Below, piece by piece: positions 35,698 through 44,319 of a stretch of DNA of 64,000 nucleotides (position 1 is its first letter; every line of letters starts with the position of its first letter). The notes under the pieces were generated by a model. That model did not search any database, was not told where the DNA came from, and saw only the letters and a program-made list of their open reading frames with translations. The translations under genes and the position numbers were made by a program. Location of the stretch: contig JANSXA010000003.1 in NCBI GenBank assembly GCA_024743175.1, forward strand, positions 1 to 64,000. The letters run 5' to 3'. The DNA comes from Pseudomonadaceae bacterium (lineage in GTDB: Bacteria > Pseudomonadota > Gammaproteobacteria > Pseudomonadales > Azotimanducaceae).

Positions 35698-38574
35698 ATG
35701 AGTCATACCAAACGCAAGTTCGGGTGGTTACACCTGAGCCCTGTGTTACTGCTACCTATGTTCTTTATCGCCTCGATTGCGCAAGCAGAAGCGGTTATTG
35801 AAGAAGTCATCGTGACGGGTTCGTTCATTAAAGGCACGCCGGAAGACGCGGCGCTGCCGGTTGATGTACTGACACGCGCAGAATTAGAGGATGTTGGTAA
35901 TCCAAGCATCATCGAAATGGTGCGCAACCTCGGGGTGACATCAGCTAACGCGGGTGAAGCCAATCAGTTTGCGTCCGTGGGGCAGGCCGCCGGTGCGGGT
36001 GTATCGCTGATTAACCTCAGGGGATTGGGCGCCGAGCGCACCTTGGTTCTTATCAACGGCAAACGTCATGTCAGTACCACAACACTAGGGGTAGATGTTT
36101 CTGCAATCCCAGCGTCAGCGATCGGTCGCGTAGAGGTCCTGAAAGACGGCGCAGCAGCGTTGTATGGCTCGGATGCGATTGGTGGCGTCGTGAACTTTAT
36201 TACCCGCAATAACTTTGAAGGTCTTGAACTACGCGCCAGTAATCAATTTATTGACGACGCCGGTGATCAGAATATTGCTGCAATCTGGGGCTTTGGCGGT
36301 GAACGCTGGAACATGACCCTTTCCGGCGAGTATGATCACCGGGACGAATTGACCGTCCGAGATAGAGATTGGGCGGCTCCCACGTTCGCTGAAAACAGTC
36401 AGGCTGGTTATTCCAGCATTGGTAACCCAGGCACATTCCTGCCGGCGGTTAACCCGACGGGTGGAACGAATACGCTGCTCGGAGGTTTTACGCCTGATCC
36501 TGGATGTGAAACGGTGGGCGCCACTTTAGCGGCCCCGTTTTGCCGGTTTCAATTTACTTTGTTCGATAATCTTATCGAAGACACGGATTACTATAAATTT
36601 TTCTCAACTTTAGATTTTGAGATCGACGATACAACAACGCTGACTTTTGAAGCGATGTATTCTGAGGTGATTGTTGACGACAGACTCACTTCACCTTCTT
36701 ACCCACCGCAATCGCTGTTGGGCCCGGACCGCTTTGTCCCTTCCACGCATCCTGGTTTGATTGCTTTGAAAGCAGCTAATCCTGGTTTGTTCAGCGATGT
36801 CGCGGGTATTCCCGCAGCTGATCAGGGCGCTGTTTCCTGGAGCAGGATGGTCGGTTACAGTGGGCTTAACGGCGAAAGCGAAACTGGCCCACGAGAAACC
36901 GAAACCCTGCGCCTGAATATGGCACTTGAAGGCATAGCGTTTGGCGAACTCAACTATGAGTTTGCGTTGAGCTATTCAAACCGAGAGCGATTCAGTGGAA
37001 CAAACGACATGTACGTAGAGCGCATGGCCTTTGCGTTTGAAGGTCTGGGCGGTGCTGGGTGTGATCCTGCAACGGGTGTGCCGGGTGTTGGGCCTTGCGT
37101 GTACTACAATCCCTTTTCAAATGCGATAGAACGTTCGATTCTCACTGGCGCCAATCCTGACTTTGATCCCTCCGTTGCCAATTCGCCAGAGCTTTTCGAC
37201 TGGTTGACGGATCGACTGGATTCTGAAGCCCGAAACGAGCTCTTTGTGTTCGATGCAATCTTCAGCGGTGATACCGATGTTGAATTGGGTGGCGGCACCA
37301 TCGGCTGGGCAGCGGGTTTTCAGTCCAGGCGTGAACGATATCAGTTGGACTTGAACGACGTCGCAAACCTTGCAGTCAACCCTTGCCCGTTTGTAGATCC
37401 TTTTTCAGTTACACTCGGTCACACGGCAAGCCTTGACTGTACAGGTAGCGAAACGGGACTGTTTGCTTTTCTATCCGGTACAAGAGAAGAGCGCACCAAG
37501 CGTACGGTGTATGGTTTGTTTGCTGAACTGGCACTGCCATGGAGTGACAGATTGGATATGCAAGCAGCCATTCGCTACGAGGATTACGGTGGTGAGGTCG
37601 GTTCAACACTCGATCCTAAGATTGCTGCGCGTTTCCAAGTCAATGATTGGATTGCACTGCGTGGTTCTGCCTCCACAACTTTCCGTGGACCACCACAAGC
37701 GATTCTAGGTGGTACCGGCACAGCGCTTGCGTTTGTGGGCCCTGCAACTGCTTTTAAAGCGATTGATACCGTAGGCAACCCGAACTTGGAACCTGAGACA
37801 GCCACTGCGCTGAACTTTGGTGTGATAGTTGATACGGGAAAGTTCTATGGTTCAATTGACTATTGGAATTTCGAGTTTGACGATCCGCTGCAGGTTGAAA
37901 GCTTCGGCAATATTATTTCTGCTTATGCAGCCAACGGTTGTGAGGATGGCGGCACTGGCGCTGCGACGTCGACCTGTGCGGGTCTGCGCGCTCAAGTATT
38001 TCCGTTGGGTACTCCCGCGGCGGGTGTAGAGCGTATTGTCCGTAACTGGGTAAATGGCGCCACCATTAACACTAGCGGGATCGACTTTCTGGCTCAATAT
38101 ACTTTTGAGTTAGGTGAAGGAGAGCTAACAGCAGGTATAGAAGGTACCTACACGTTAGAGCTGGAGGCTGAAGATCAAATTGCAGCAGGTGTTGTCGTAG
38201 CCCCTGAGCAGGATTATGCCGGACGCTTGAACGACATTAACTCCTTTTTTCCGCTACCCGAGTTGAAAGGCAATTTGAACGTAAAATACATAAACGGCCG
38301 CCATACGCTGACTTACCTCATGCGTTACGTGGACAGCTATGAAGACCAAGGGCCTGCCAATAGCAGTCTGGCTAAAATTGACGATCACATTACCCATGAT
38401 CTGCACTACAACGTGGAGATTACGGATTCGGTGCGTGTGTCACTTTCTGCTATTAACCTGCTTGATGAAGACCCACCCGCGGCTTCACTGGATTTGAATT
38501 ACGATCCGCTGACGCATAACGCGTTCGGTCGCATGATCAAACTTGGAATTGTCTATACGCCTTTTTCAAATTGA
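35698..38574 (+). CDS. TonB-dependent receptor, paralogue A
   Basis: This 958-residue outer-membrane receptor has a signal peptide to about residue 31, TonB box EEVIVTGSFIKGTPEDA, a plug with LRGLGAERTLVLINGKRHV and DGAAALYGSDAIGGVVNF, and a large barrel. Its C-terminus is GIVYTPFSN. Its sequence and layout match the 38840-41722 receptor closely (same GTPEDAALPVDV start of the plug and LDEDPPAA..DLNYD end), so the two are paralogues. The class with DGAAALYGSDA is common for uptake of hydrophobic or glycosylated compounds; the ligand is unknown. Confidence 0.93.
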   Translation: MSHTKRKFGWLHLSPVLLLPMFFIASIAQAEAVIEEVIVTGSFIKGTPEDAALPVDVLTRAELEDVGNPSIIEMVRNLGVTSANAGEANQFASVGQAAGAGVSLINLRGLGAERTLVLINGKRHVSTTTLGVDVSAIPASAIGRVEVLKDGAAALYGSDAIGGVVNFITRNNFEGLELRASNQFIDDAGDQNIAAIWGFGGERWNMTLSGEYDHRDELTVRDRDWAAPTFAENSQAGYSSIGNPGTFLPAVNPTGGTNTLLGGFTPDPGCETVGATLAAPFCRFQFTLFDNLIEDTDYYKFFSTLDFEIDDTTTLTFEAMYSEVIVDDRLTSPSYPPQSLLGPDRFVPSTHPGLIALKAANPGLFSDVAGIPAADQGAVSWSRMVGYSGLNGESETGPRETETLRLNMALEGIAFGELNYEFALSYSNRERFSGTNDMYVERMAFAFEGLGGAGCDPATGVPGVGPCVYYNPFSNAIERSILTGANPDFDPSVANSPELFDWLTDRLDSEARNELFVFDAIFSGDTDVELGGGTIGWAAGFQSRRERYQLDLNDVANLAVNPCPFVDPFSVTLGHTASLDCTGSETGLFAFLSGTREERTKRTVYGLFAELALPWSDRLDMQAAIRYEDYGGEVGSTLDPKIAARFQVNDWIALRGSASTTFRGPPQAILGGTGTALAFVGPATAFKAIDTVGNPNLEPETATALNFGVIVDTGKFYGSIDYWNFEFDDPLQVESFGNIISAYAANGCEDGGTGAATSTCAGLRAQVFPLGTPAAGVERIVRNWVNGATINTSGIDFLAQYTFELGEGELTAGIEGTYTLELEAEDQIAAGVVVAPEQDYAGRLNDINSFFPLPELKGNLNVKYINGRHTLTYLMRYVDSYEDQGPANSSLAKIDDHITHDLHYNVEITDSVRVSLSAINLLDEDPPAASLDLNYDPLTHNAFGRMIKLGIVYTPFSN

Positions 38575-38634
38575 TCGAGCGGTTGATGTAAATTAACGGC
38601 GGCCCTTAATGTGGCCGTTAAGATTGCAGACGAG

Positions 38635-38659
38635 ACCCCCGCCTCCTGGCGGGGGTTTT
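38635..38659 (+). terminator. Rho-independent terminator
   Basis: ACCCCCGCC (38635-38643) pairs with GGCGGGGGT (38648-38656) around TCCT and is followed by TTTTA. It terminates receptor paralogue A. Confidence 0.8.
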
Positions 38660-38775
38660 ATGTTTTAGGCGCTCACAAAATGCCGCTTGCGGCTCTGCAT
38701 CGATAACGTTCAGGGGCGAACACAAGCTATTTTTAAGGCATTGGCGCAGCGCTAATGCTGCTGACGCAGACACAA

Positions 38776-38801
38776 AAAAGGCTGCCCTGGGGCAGCCTTT
38801 T
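38776..38801. terminator. Bidirectional terminator
   Basis: AGGCTGCCC (38779-38787) pairs with GGGCAGCCT (38790-38798), flanked by an A-run on the left and a T-run on the right. It can stop transcripts of both convergent receptor genes. Confidence 0.85.
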
Positions 38802-38839
38802 ATTGATCTGGAGAAAACTCCAGTTCAACTTCGGATAAC

Positions 38840-41722
38840 TTAGTAGTCAGCGCCGAAGGTATAGGTAAAACCAACTTTGATCATGCGGCCGAACGCATTA
38901 TGCGTATAGGCATCGTAGTTCAAGTCAGTTTGTGCTTGAGGTGGATCTTCATCAAACAAGTTGTAGACAGACAGATCGAGGTTCAACTGATCTTCCATCA
39001 GGCTCAAGTTGTAAGTGAAGTCGACGGTGAACATGTCGTCGATAGTCTGCAGCGAAGCAATCGCGCTCTCGTCTTCGTATTCACCCCAGTATCGACCCAC
39101 AATCTGGGCACGATGACGACCGGCGACATACTTGACAAAGATGTTGCCTTGCAGGTCGACCACAGGGGTCAGTGAATTACGGTTGTCATTCAACTCACCG
39201 GCAAAGTCACCGCCAGGCGTTAGAAATACACCACCAATTTCGAAGAAATCATCAACGTCGTATTCAAGGGTATACGTACCTTGTGTACCCACAGTTAGCG
39301 TGCCGTTGTTCATTTCGAAATCGTATTGAGCCATCCAGTCGATACCGGAGGTGGTGATGTCGGTGCCATTGATCCAGTTCACTTCCATACGGGCCAAATT
39401 GGCCACGTTTCTGTCAGCACCTTCCTGGAAGATGATATGCGACTCCAATTGACTGCAGTCAGCGGAACCATCACCGGCACCGCCAGTACCACAACCATTG
39501 GCACTATAAGCACCCAGGATTGCATTGAAGCTTTCAATCTGGAAGGGGTCTTCAAAGTCGAAGCGCCAGTAGTCTAACGATCCGTAGAAACTACCTTGGT
39601 CAAAGATGAAACCAATGTTAGTGGTGATTGCTTTTTCAGGATCCAGGTCCGGGTTACCTAACGTATCAATGGCTTTGAACGCGTTGGTTGGACCGACAAA
39701 CTGCAGTGACGTACCACGACCTTCAAGGAAAGGCTGTGGTGGGCCACGGAACGTGCTGGATACAGAAGCGCGGATAGCAAGCGAATCCGTTGCCTGGAAG
39801 CGCAGTGCCAGCTTAGGATCGACCGTAGAACCTACATCGCCGCCGTAGTCTTCAAAACGCATGGCAAACTGGGCATCCAGACGATCTGTGAAAGGTAGCG
39901 CCAACTCAAAGAAGCCGCCGTACACGGTTCGTTCTGTTGAGGCGGGTGCGGTGCCTGATAGGAACGCAAACAAACCAATTGGTGCATCACAACCCAGTGT
40001 AGGTGTGTAGCCGGCATCTAACGACGATTGCTCACGGAAAGGGCAGGGGTTGATGTCAAGATTATTGATGGCATCGGGACGCAAGTCATATTGCTCGTTT
40101 CGGGTTTGAATACCCGCTGCCCAACCCACATTACCACCGCCGAGTTGAATGCCCGTTTCACCATTAAAGGTGGCATCAAACACCAGTAGTTCGAAGGTAC
40201 TGTCCGTGCCGTTGTCGGCGACCATCCATGGGAACAGTGCTTCGTTCATAGCCACCAGGTCAGGATTGGCATTTGGGTTGATTGCGCCAGTGGTCGCAGA
40301 TCGTGCTACAGCATTGGAGAAAGGTGTGTAATACATACAACCACCCGTTCCCGGAGCGTCATTTGCCGGATCACAGCTAGGGCCGCCTAGGCCGTTCAGT
40401 GCCTGCGCCATGCGCTCGACAAACATATCAGGGGTCACTACACGACGATCGCGCTTGGACCAACTCACCGCGACATCAAAGCCAAGGGCGCCTTCAAACA
40501 ATTCGCCATTCAAACCGGTGGAGACGCGATAGGTATCAGTCTCGCGAGAGCCATCCGCGGCATCACCTAAGAAGCCACCCCAACCCGTCATACGTGTGAT
40601 GGTATAAAGGGCAGCTGTATCTGCCGGAAGAATGCCGGGATAGGTCGCTTGCAGGTCAAGTACACCAGGGCTGTCGAGGGGTACCAGTCGGTCAGGACCA
40701 AACAGAGACTGCGGTGGATAAGAAGGAGAGGTGTTCCAGTCCAGCATATCCATTTTTGAGTACAAGGCTTCAATATGGAATTCAACATCATCGCTGATGT
40801 CGTAGTTGAATTCAGTGAATAACTTGTAGGTGTCCTGTTCTTCAATCAGATTATCGAATTGAGTGAACTGGAAGAAACACGTTGAACCGCTTGCAGTACC
40901 ACCCAGGGTTTCACACTCAGGGTCGATTGTTGGTACAAATCCAGCAGGGTTAGCTGCGGAGACGGCCGATGGTGAAATCGGGAACAGTCGCCCTGGATTG
41001 CCGATGCTCGAATAGCCAGCTTGTGGATTTGCGGCGCGTGTCGGGACAGCCCAGTCACGATCAGAAATACCCACTTTAGAGCGGCTGTCCCATTCTGCTG
41101 CTGCCATGAATCTAGCACGGCCTGTATTCATACCCCAGATCGCTGAGGCGTTGAACTCACCGTCACTTTCATCCAGAAACTGACCAGAACCGCGAATTTC
41201 AAAACCTTCGAAGTTTTCTCGGGTAATGAAGTTCACAACACCAGCAATGGCGTCTGAACCGTACAGTGCCGCGGCACCATCTTTCAGAACCTCCATACGC
41301 TCAATGGCAATGCTGGGTACTGCACTGATGTCTACACCGATAGTAGAGACAGAAACGTGGCGTCTTCCGTTGATCAACACCAGGGAGCGGGCAGAACCCA
41401 GGCCGCGCAGGTTGATAGTGGCCACACCCTCGTTACCCTGTCCGCCAGACGAGTTGAACTGGTTGGTTTCGCCGAGGTTACCGTTGGAAATACCCAGATT
41501 TCGGACTAATTCCGTTATGGTTGGGTTACCAACATCCTGTAAGTCATCGCGGGTCGTCACGTCGACGGGCAGAGCCGCATCTTCAGGTGTACCACGGATA
41601 AATGAACCCGTTACAACAATTTCTTCGATCACTTCTTCAGCAGAAGCAACCTGTAAATTGAAGAACGCTAGAGTGCCAAAGATTGCAAGCAGCGCAGGAT
41701 TGCGCCACAACTTATTGGACAT
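38840..41722 (-). CDS. TonB-dependent receptor, paralogue B
   Basis: This 960-residue receptor has a signal peptide (cut near ASAEE, about residue 29), TonB box EEIVVTGSFIRGTPEDA, plug motifs LRGLGSARSLVLINGRRHV and DGAAALYGSDAIAGVVNF, and a barrel ending VGFTYTFGADY. It mirrors paralogue A across a 265-bp convergent gap. Shared peptides such as SPSYPPQSLFGPDR and NAFGRMIK suggest duplication and divergence. Upstream is a GGTCAT inverted repeat. The ligand is unknown. Confidence 0.93.
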   Translation of the reverse strand: MSNKLWRNPALLAIFGTLAFFNLQVASAEEVIEEIVVTGSFIRGTPEDAALPVDVTTRDDLQDVGNPTITELVRNLGISNGNLGETNQFNSSGGQGNEGVATINLRGLGSARSLVLINGRRHVSVSTIGVDISAVPSIAIERMEVLKDGAAALYGSDAIAGVVNFITRENFEGFEIRGSGQFLDESDGEFNASAIWGMNTGRARFMAAAEWDSRSKVGISDRDWAVPTRAANPQAGYSSIGNPGRLFPISPSAVSAANPAGFVPTIDPECETLGGTASGSTCFFQFTQFDNLIEEQDTYKLFTEFNYDISDDVEFHIEALYSKMDMLDWNTSPSYPPQSLFGPDRLVPLDSPGVLDLQATYPGILPADTAALYTITRMTGWGGFLGDAADGSRETDTYRVSTGLNGELFEGALGFDVAVSWSKRDRRVVTPDMFVERMAQALNGLGGPSCDPANDAPGTGGCMYYTPFSNAVARSATTGAINPNANPDLVAMNEALFPWMVADNGTDSTFELLVFDATFNGETGIQLGGGNVGWAAGIQTRNEQYDLRPDAINNLDINPCPFREQSSLDAGYTPTLGCDAPIGLFAFLSGTAPASTERTVYGGFFELALPFTDRLDAQFAMRFEDYGGDVGSTVDPKLALRFQATDSLAIRASVSSTFRGPPQPFLEGRGTSLQFVGPTNAFKAIDTLGNPDLDPEKAITTNIGFIFDQGSFYGSLDYWRFDFEDPFQIESFNAILGAYSANGCGTGGAGDGSADCSQLESHIIFQEGADRNVANLARMEVNWINGTDITTSGIDWMAQYDFEMNNGTLTVGTQGTYTLEYDVDDFFEIGGVFLTPGGDFAGELNDNRNSLTPVVDLQGNIFVKYVAGRHRAQIVGRYWGEYEDESAIASLQTIDDMFTVDFTYNLSLMEDQLNLDLSVYNLFDEDPPQAQTDLNYDAYTHNAFGRMIKVGFTYTFGADY

Positions 41723-41751
41723 AGTTTAAATCCCCTTTGATTTTTTGATTT

Positions 41752-41770
41752 GGTCATACTCTCCATGACC
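41752..41770. promoter_or_regulatory. GGTCAT inverted repeat upstream of TBDR
   Basis: GGTCAT (41752-41757) and ATGACC (41765-41770) are separated by 7 bp, 30 bp before the ATG at 41722. A similar GGTCAC-GTGACC repeat lies upstream of the TBDR at 53116. It may be a regulator-binding site. Confidence 0.45.
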
Positions 41771-41953
41771 GGGGCGCAAACTATGAAATCGAAAGCACCT
41801 AGTCAAGTGGCTATTACCCTCCGTCAAACAACGCTGTGCTGCAGCTTTCAGCCCGGCTGCCCGCAGATTTTTCTGGTCAGTTGGCGAAAACCCTCAGAAT
41901 TGACACATTTTGTAACAAATTCCGCGTTAACGTGTAGCGGCTATACTCCAAGA

Positions 41954-42580
41954 ATGAGAGTTTTGTCCGTCAAATTGCGAGGATTTACGCTGGTGGAGCT
42001 GGTGGCAGTCCTTGTGTTGCTCGGTATTCTGGTTGCCACGCTGTTGCCGCGGTTCATTAACATCAGCGACGAGGCTTTTGCGGCGAAGATGGAAGCTCTG
42101 GCAGGCAGTTTGCGCAGCGGCATACAAAGCTATCACGCTGCCTGGCAGCTACATCAGGGCGAGACTGCGCAGATAAATTTGAGTCGTTTTGGTCTCGGCG
42201 AGCTGGACGCAAATGCCTTCGGTTATCCGGTATCTGGTCGACGTAATCAGGCGGCTACCGGTCGTGATATGGATTGTGAAGACGTCTGGCGCGGCTTGCT
42301 GAATCCGGCGCCACGTATAGATGAGGCAGATCCGAACAAAGAAATAGGCACCAGTAGGAACCACATTGAGCCAAAACTGGGTACGGGAATTGAATTTGTG
42401 GCCGGGCAGGATGCGGTGATCAGCGATGCCACCATCGCGCTGCCGTTTACTAACTTTGCTCAGGTTTGTCAGTTTATAGCGCTGGACTTCCAGAGTGTTC
42501 AACCTGGCGCACCGAAGCCAACAATATTCTACGATACGCGAACAGGGACGGTGTTACTCGACCTCGACCGCGTGTACTGA
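41954..42580 (+). CDS. Prepilin-like protein with N-methylation motif
   Basis: The 208-residue protein begins with a type IV prepilin leader: short basic start, then G-FTLVELVAVLVLLGILVATLLPRF, with the peptidase cut before Phe and the conserved Glu at position +5. The C-terminal domain contains two Cys far apart (DCEDVW and QVCQF). It resembles pseudopilins of type II secretion or minor type IV pilins. No other pilus or secretion gene is adjacent, so it is isolated; it must be processed by a peptidase encoded elsewhere. The ATG at 41954 gives the classic short leader; the in-frame start at 41750 is rejected. Confidence 0.88.
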   Translation: MRVLSVKLRGFTLVELVAVLVLLGILVATLLPRFINISDEAFAAKMEALAGSLRSGIQSYHAAWQLHQGETAQINLSRFGLGELDANAFGYPVSGRRNQAATGRDMDCEDVWRGLLNPAPRIDEADPNKEIGTSRNHIEPKLGTGIEFVAGQDAVISDATIALPFTNFAQVCQFIALDFQSVQPGAPKPTIFYDTRTGTVLLDLDRVY

Positions 42581-42626
42581 ACAGGGCCGATGCATCACAC
42601 GGGTTTTTTACATATGCCGCTGGTGG

Positions 42627-42977
42627 TTAATCGCGCTTATCGAAAACCTCTTTGGCAACCGCCATACCCTCTACCGCTACCGGGAATCCACCGTAGATAG
42701 CCATGTGCATGATGACTTCGCTGACTTCCTGTCGAGTAAGTCCATTGTCCAGTGCGCGACCGATGTGCAGGCGGAGTTCGTTGGGACGATGTAACGCACA
42801 CAAGGCGGCTACGGTGATTAAACTTCGGTCTCGCTCTGGCAAGCCGGGGCGAGACCAAACGCCTTCTGGTAAGACCGTGTCGATGATGAGCTTGCCCCAA
42901 TCGTCGCGTATTTCGTCTGGTGCGGGCAGTTGATCGGTAATTGCCCTTGCTAACTTCAATTTATCTTTGTCATTCAT
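42627..42977 (-). CDS. Carboxymuconolactone decarboxylase-like protein
   Basis: The 116-residue helical protein belongs to the carboxymuconolactone decarboxylase (CMD)/AhpD superfamily: GVWSRPGLPERDRSLITVAALCAL, then RPNELRLHIGRALDNGLTRQEVSEVIMHMAIYGGFP. In the aromatic pathway CMD opens the muconolactone ring; many short paralogues have other or unknown roles. The single Cys in LCALHRP is not followed by a CxxC, so peroxidase activity is unlikely. GAGGA precedes the ATG at 42977. Nearby dehydrogenase and amidohydrolases fit a degradative setting. Confidence 0.85.
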   Translation of the reverse strand: MNDKDKLKLARAITDQLPAPDEIRDDWGKLIIDTVLPEGVWSRPGLPERDRSLITVAALCALHRPNELRLHIGRALDNGLTRQEVSEVIMHMAIYGGFPVAVEGMAVAKEVFDKRD

Positions 42978-43191
42978 GTAACACGTCCTCTTTCCAATTT
43001 TTCTTAATTCGATAGCTATCTTGTGTTCAAACTCACAACCTGCCTACCTCAGTAAGATCGGCGGCTGTTTTTTATGTGGCAGCAGAAGGGTTCGAATCTG
43101 GTCTGCTTTCCGGACTTTACCCTCCCAACTACTGCAGCGGTTGTCGGTGCCAGCTGTCCCAAGACGCAGCTTTAGAGCTGAGTGGGAAAAG

Positions 43192-44271
43192 TCAGAATGT
43201 GACTATCTGACGGGCTACCTCACCCGTCTTCAGTGCCTGCATACCTTCATTGATCTCTGACAAAGGAATGCGGCGAGAGATGAGGGGGTCAAGCTTGAGT
43301 TTTCCTGACATGTAAAAATCCACGTAACGTGGCATGTCAATACGAAAGCGATTGGAGCCCATCATTGAACCCTGAAGTTTTTTCTCTTGCAACAAATCCA
43401 TGCCTGGTACTTCGATGGATTGACCATTGGGAACCATGCCGATTACTGTCGCAGTGCCACCGGTCGCCAACATCTGCCACGCTTGTTCGCAGGTTTGTTT
43501 AAGCCCGATCGCTTCAAAAGAGTAGTCGACGCCTCCCTGGGTCATTTCTTTAACTTGTTCTACGGAGTCCCCTTCACTGGCATTCACTATATCGGTCGCG
43601 CCAAACTCCCGGGCCAACTCAAGTTTCGAGTCAATTTGATCTATAGCGATTATGCGGCCGGCGCCGGCAATCGCAGCGCCATTAATCGCGCTGAGACCTA
43701 CACCACCGCATCCAATTACTGCAACGGTAGAGCCTGCCTCTACATTAGCCGTACGCAGTGCCGCGCCGGTGCCCGTGGTAACGCCACAACCGATCAATGC
43801 TGCACGATCCAGCGGCATATCTTCGCGAATTTTCACAACTGCGTTTTCGTGAACTAACATTGCCTCGGCATAAGATGATAAGTGTGCAAACTGTGCAACA
43901 GGTTCACCGTTCATAGAAAGGCGTGGCTGGTCGCCTTTCTTGCGTGCTGTGGCGCGCCCGCCGCAGCGATTTGGAAAGCCGGATAAACAGTGGTTGCAGT
44001 GACCACAGAATACCGACAGACAGGTAATGACATGATCGCCAGGCTTAACGTATTCAACCTCTGATCCGATTTCTTCAACGATACCAGCTGACTCGTGTCC
44101 AAGTATGGCTGGTGCTCGAAACGGAAATATGCCCTCGACGAAGTGCAGGTCGCTATGGCAAATGCCTGCAAATTCAGTGCGGACCCGAATCTCTCTTGGC
44201 CTGGGTGTATCAAGATCTACATTCTCTATAGTCATAGGTACATTCGGGCCATGGAACACGGCTGCTTTCAT
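43192..44271 (-). CDS. Zinc-dependent alcohol dehydrogenase
   Basis: This 359-residue medium-chain dehydrogenase resembles class III-type alcohol dehydrogenases. Catalytic zinc ligands are Cys38 (GICHSDLHF) and His59 (LGHESAG). The four structural zinc Cys are present in LSVFCGHCNHCLSGFPNRC, and the NAD site in IGCGGVGLSAINGA. It reduces or oxidises an unknown alcohol/aldehyde. It lies 48 bp behind the amidohydrolase gene (44320-46008) on the same strand, so the two likely form an operon. Confidence 0.92.
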   Translation of the reverse strand: MKAAVFHGPNVPMTIENVDLDTPRPREIRVRTEFAGICHSDLHFVEGIFPFRAPAILGHESAGIVEEIGSEVEYVKPGDHVITCLSVFCGHCNHCLSGFPNRCGGRATARKKGDQPRLSMNGEPVAQFAHLSSYAEAMLVHENAVVKIREDMPLDRAALIGCGVTTGTGAALRTANVEAGSTVAVIGCGGVGLSAINGAAIAGAGRIIAIDQIDSKLELAREFGATDIVNASEGDSVEQVKEMTQGGVDYSFEAIGLKQTCEQAWQMLATGGTATVIGMVPNGQSIEVPGMDLLQEKKLQGSMMGSNRFRIDMPRYVDFYMSGKLKLDPLISRRIPLSEINEGMQALKTGEVARQIVTF

Positions 44272-44319
44272 AACTTTTTGTCCTGAAAAAACTTTGGATA
44301 GATAAACATGTTGTCAGCG

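Noticed and set aside
38594-38620. TAACGGC...GCCGTTA stem as a second terminator
   Set aside because: The loop is long and no T-run follows; the stronger terminator at 38635 explains the end.
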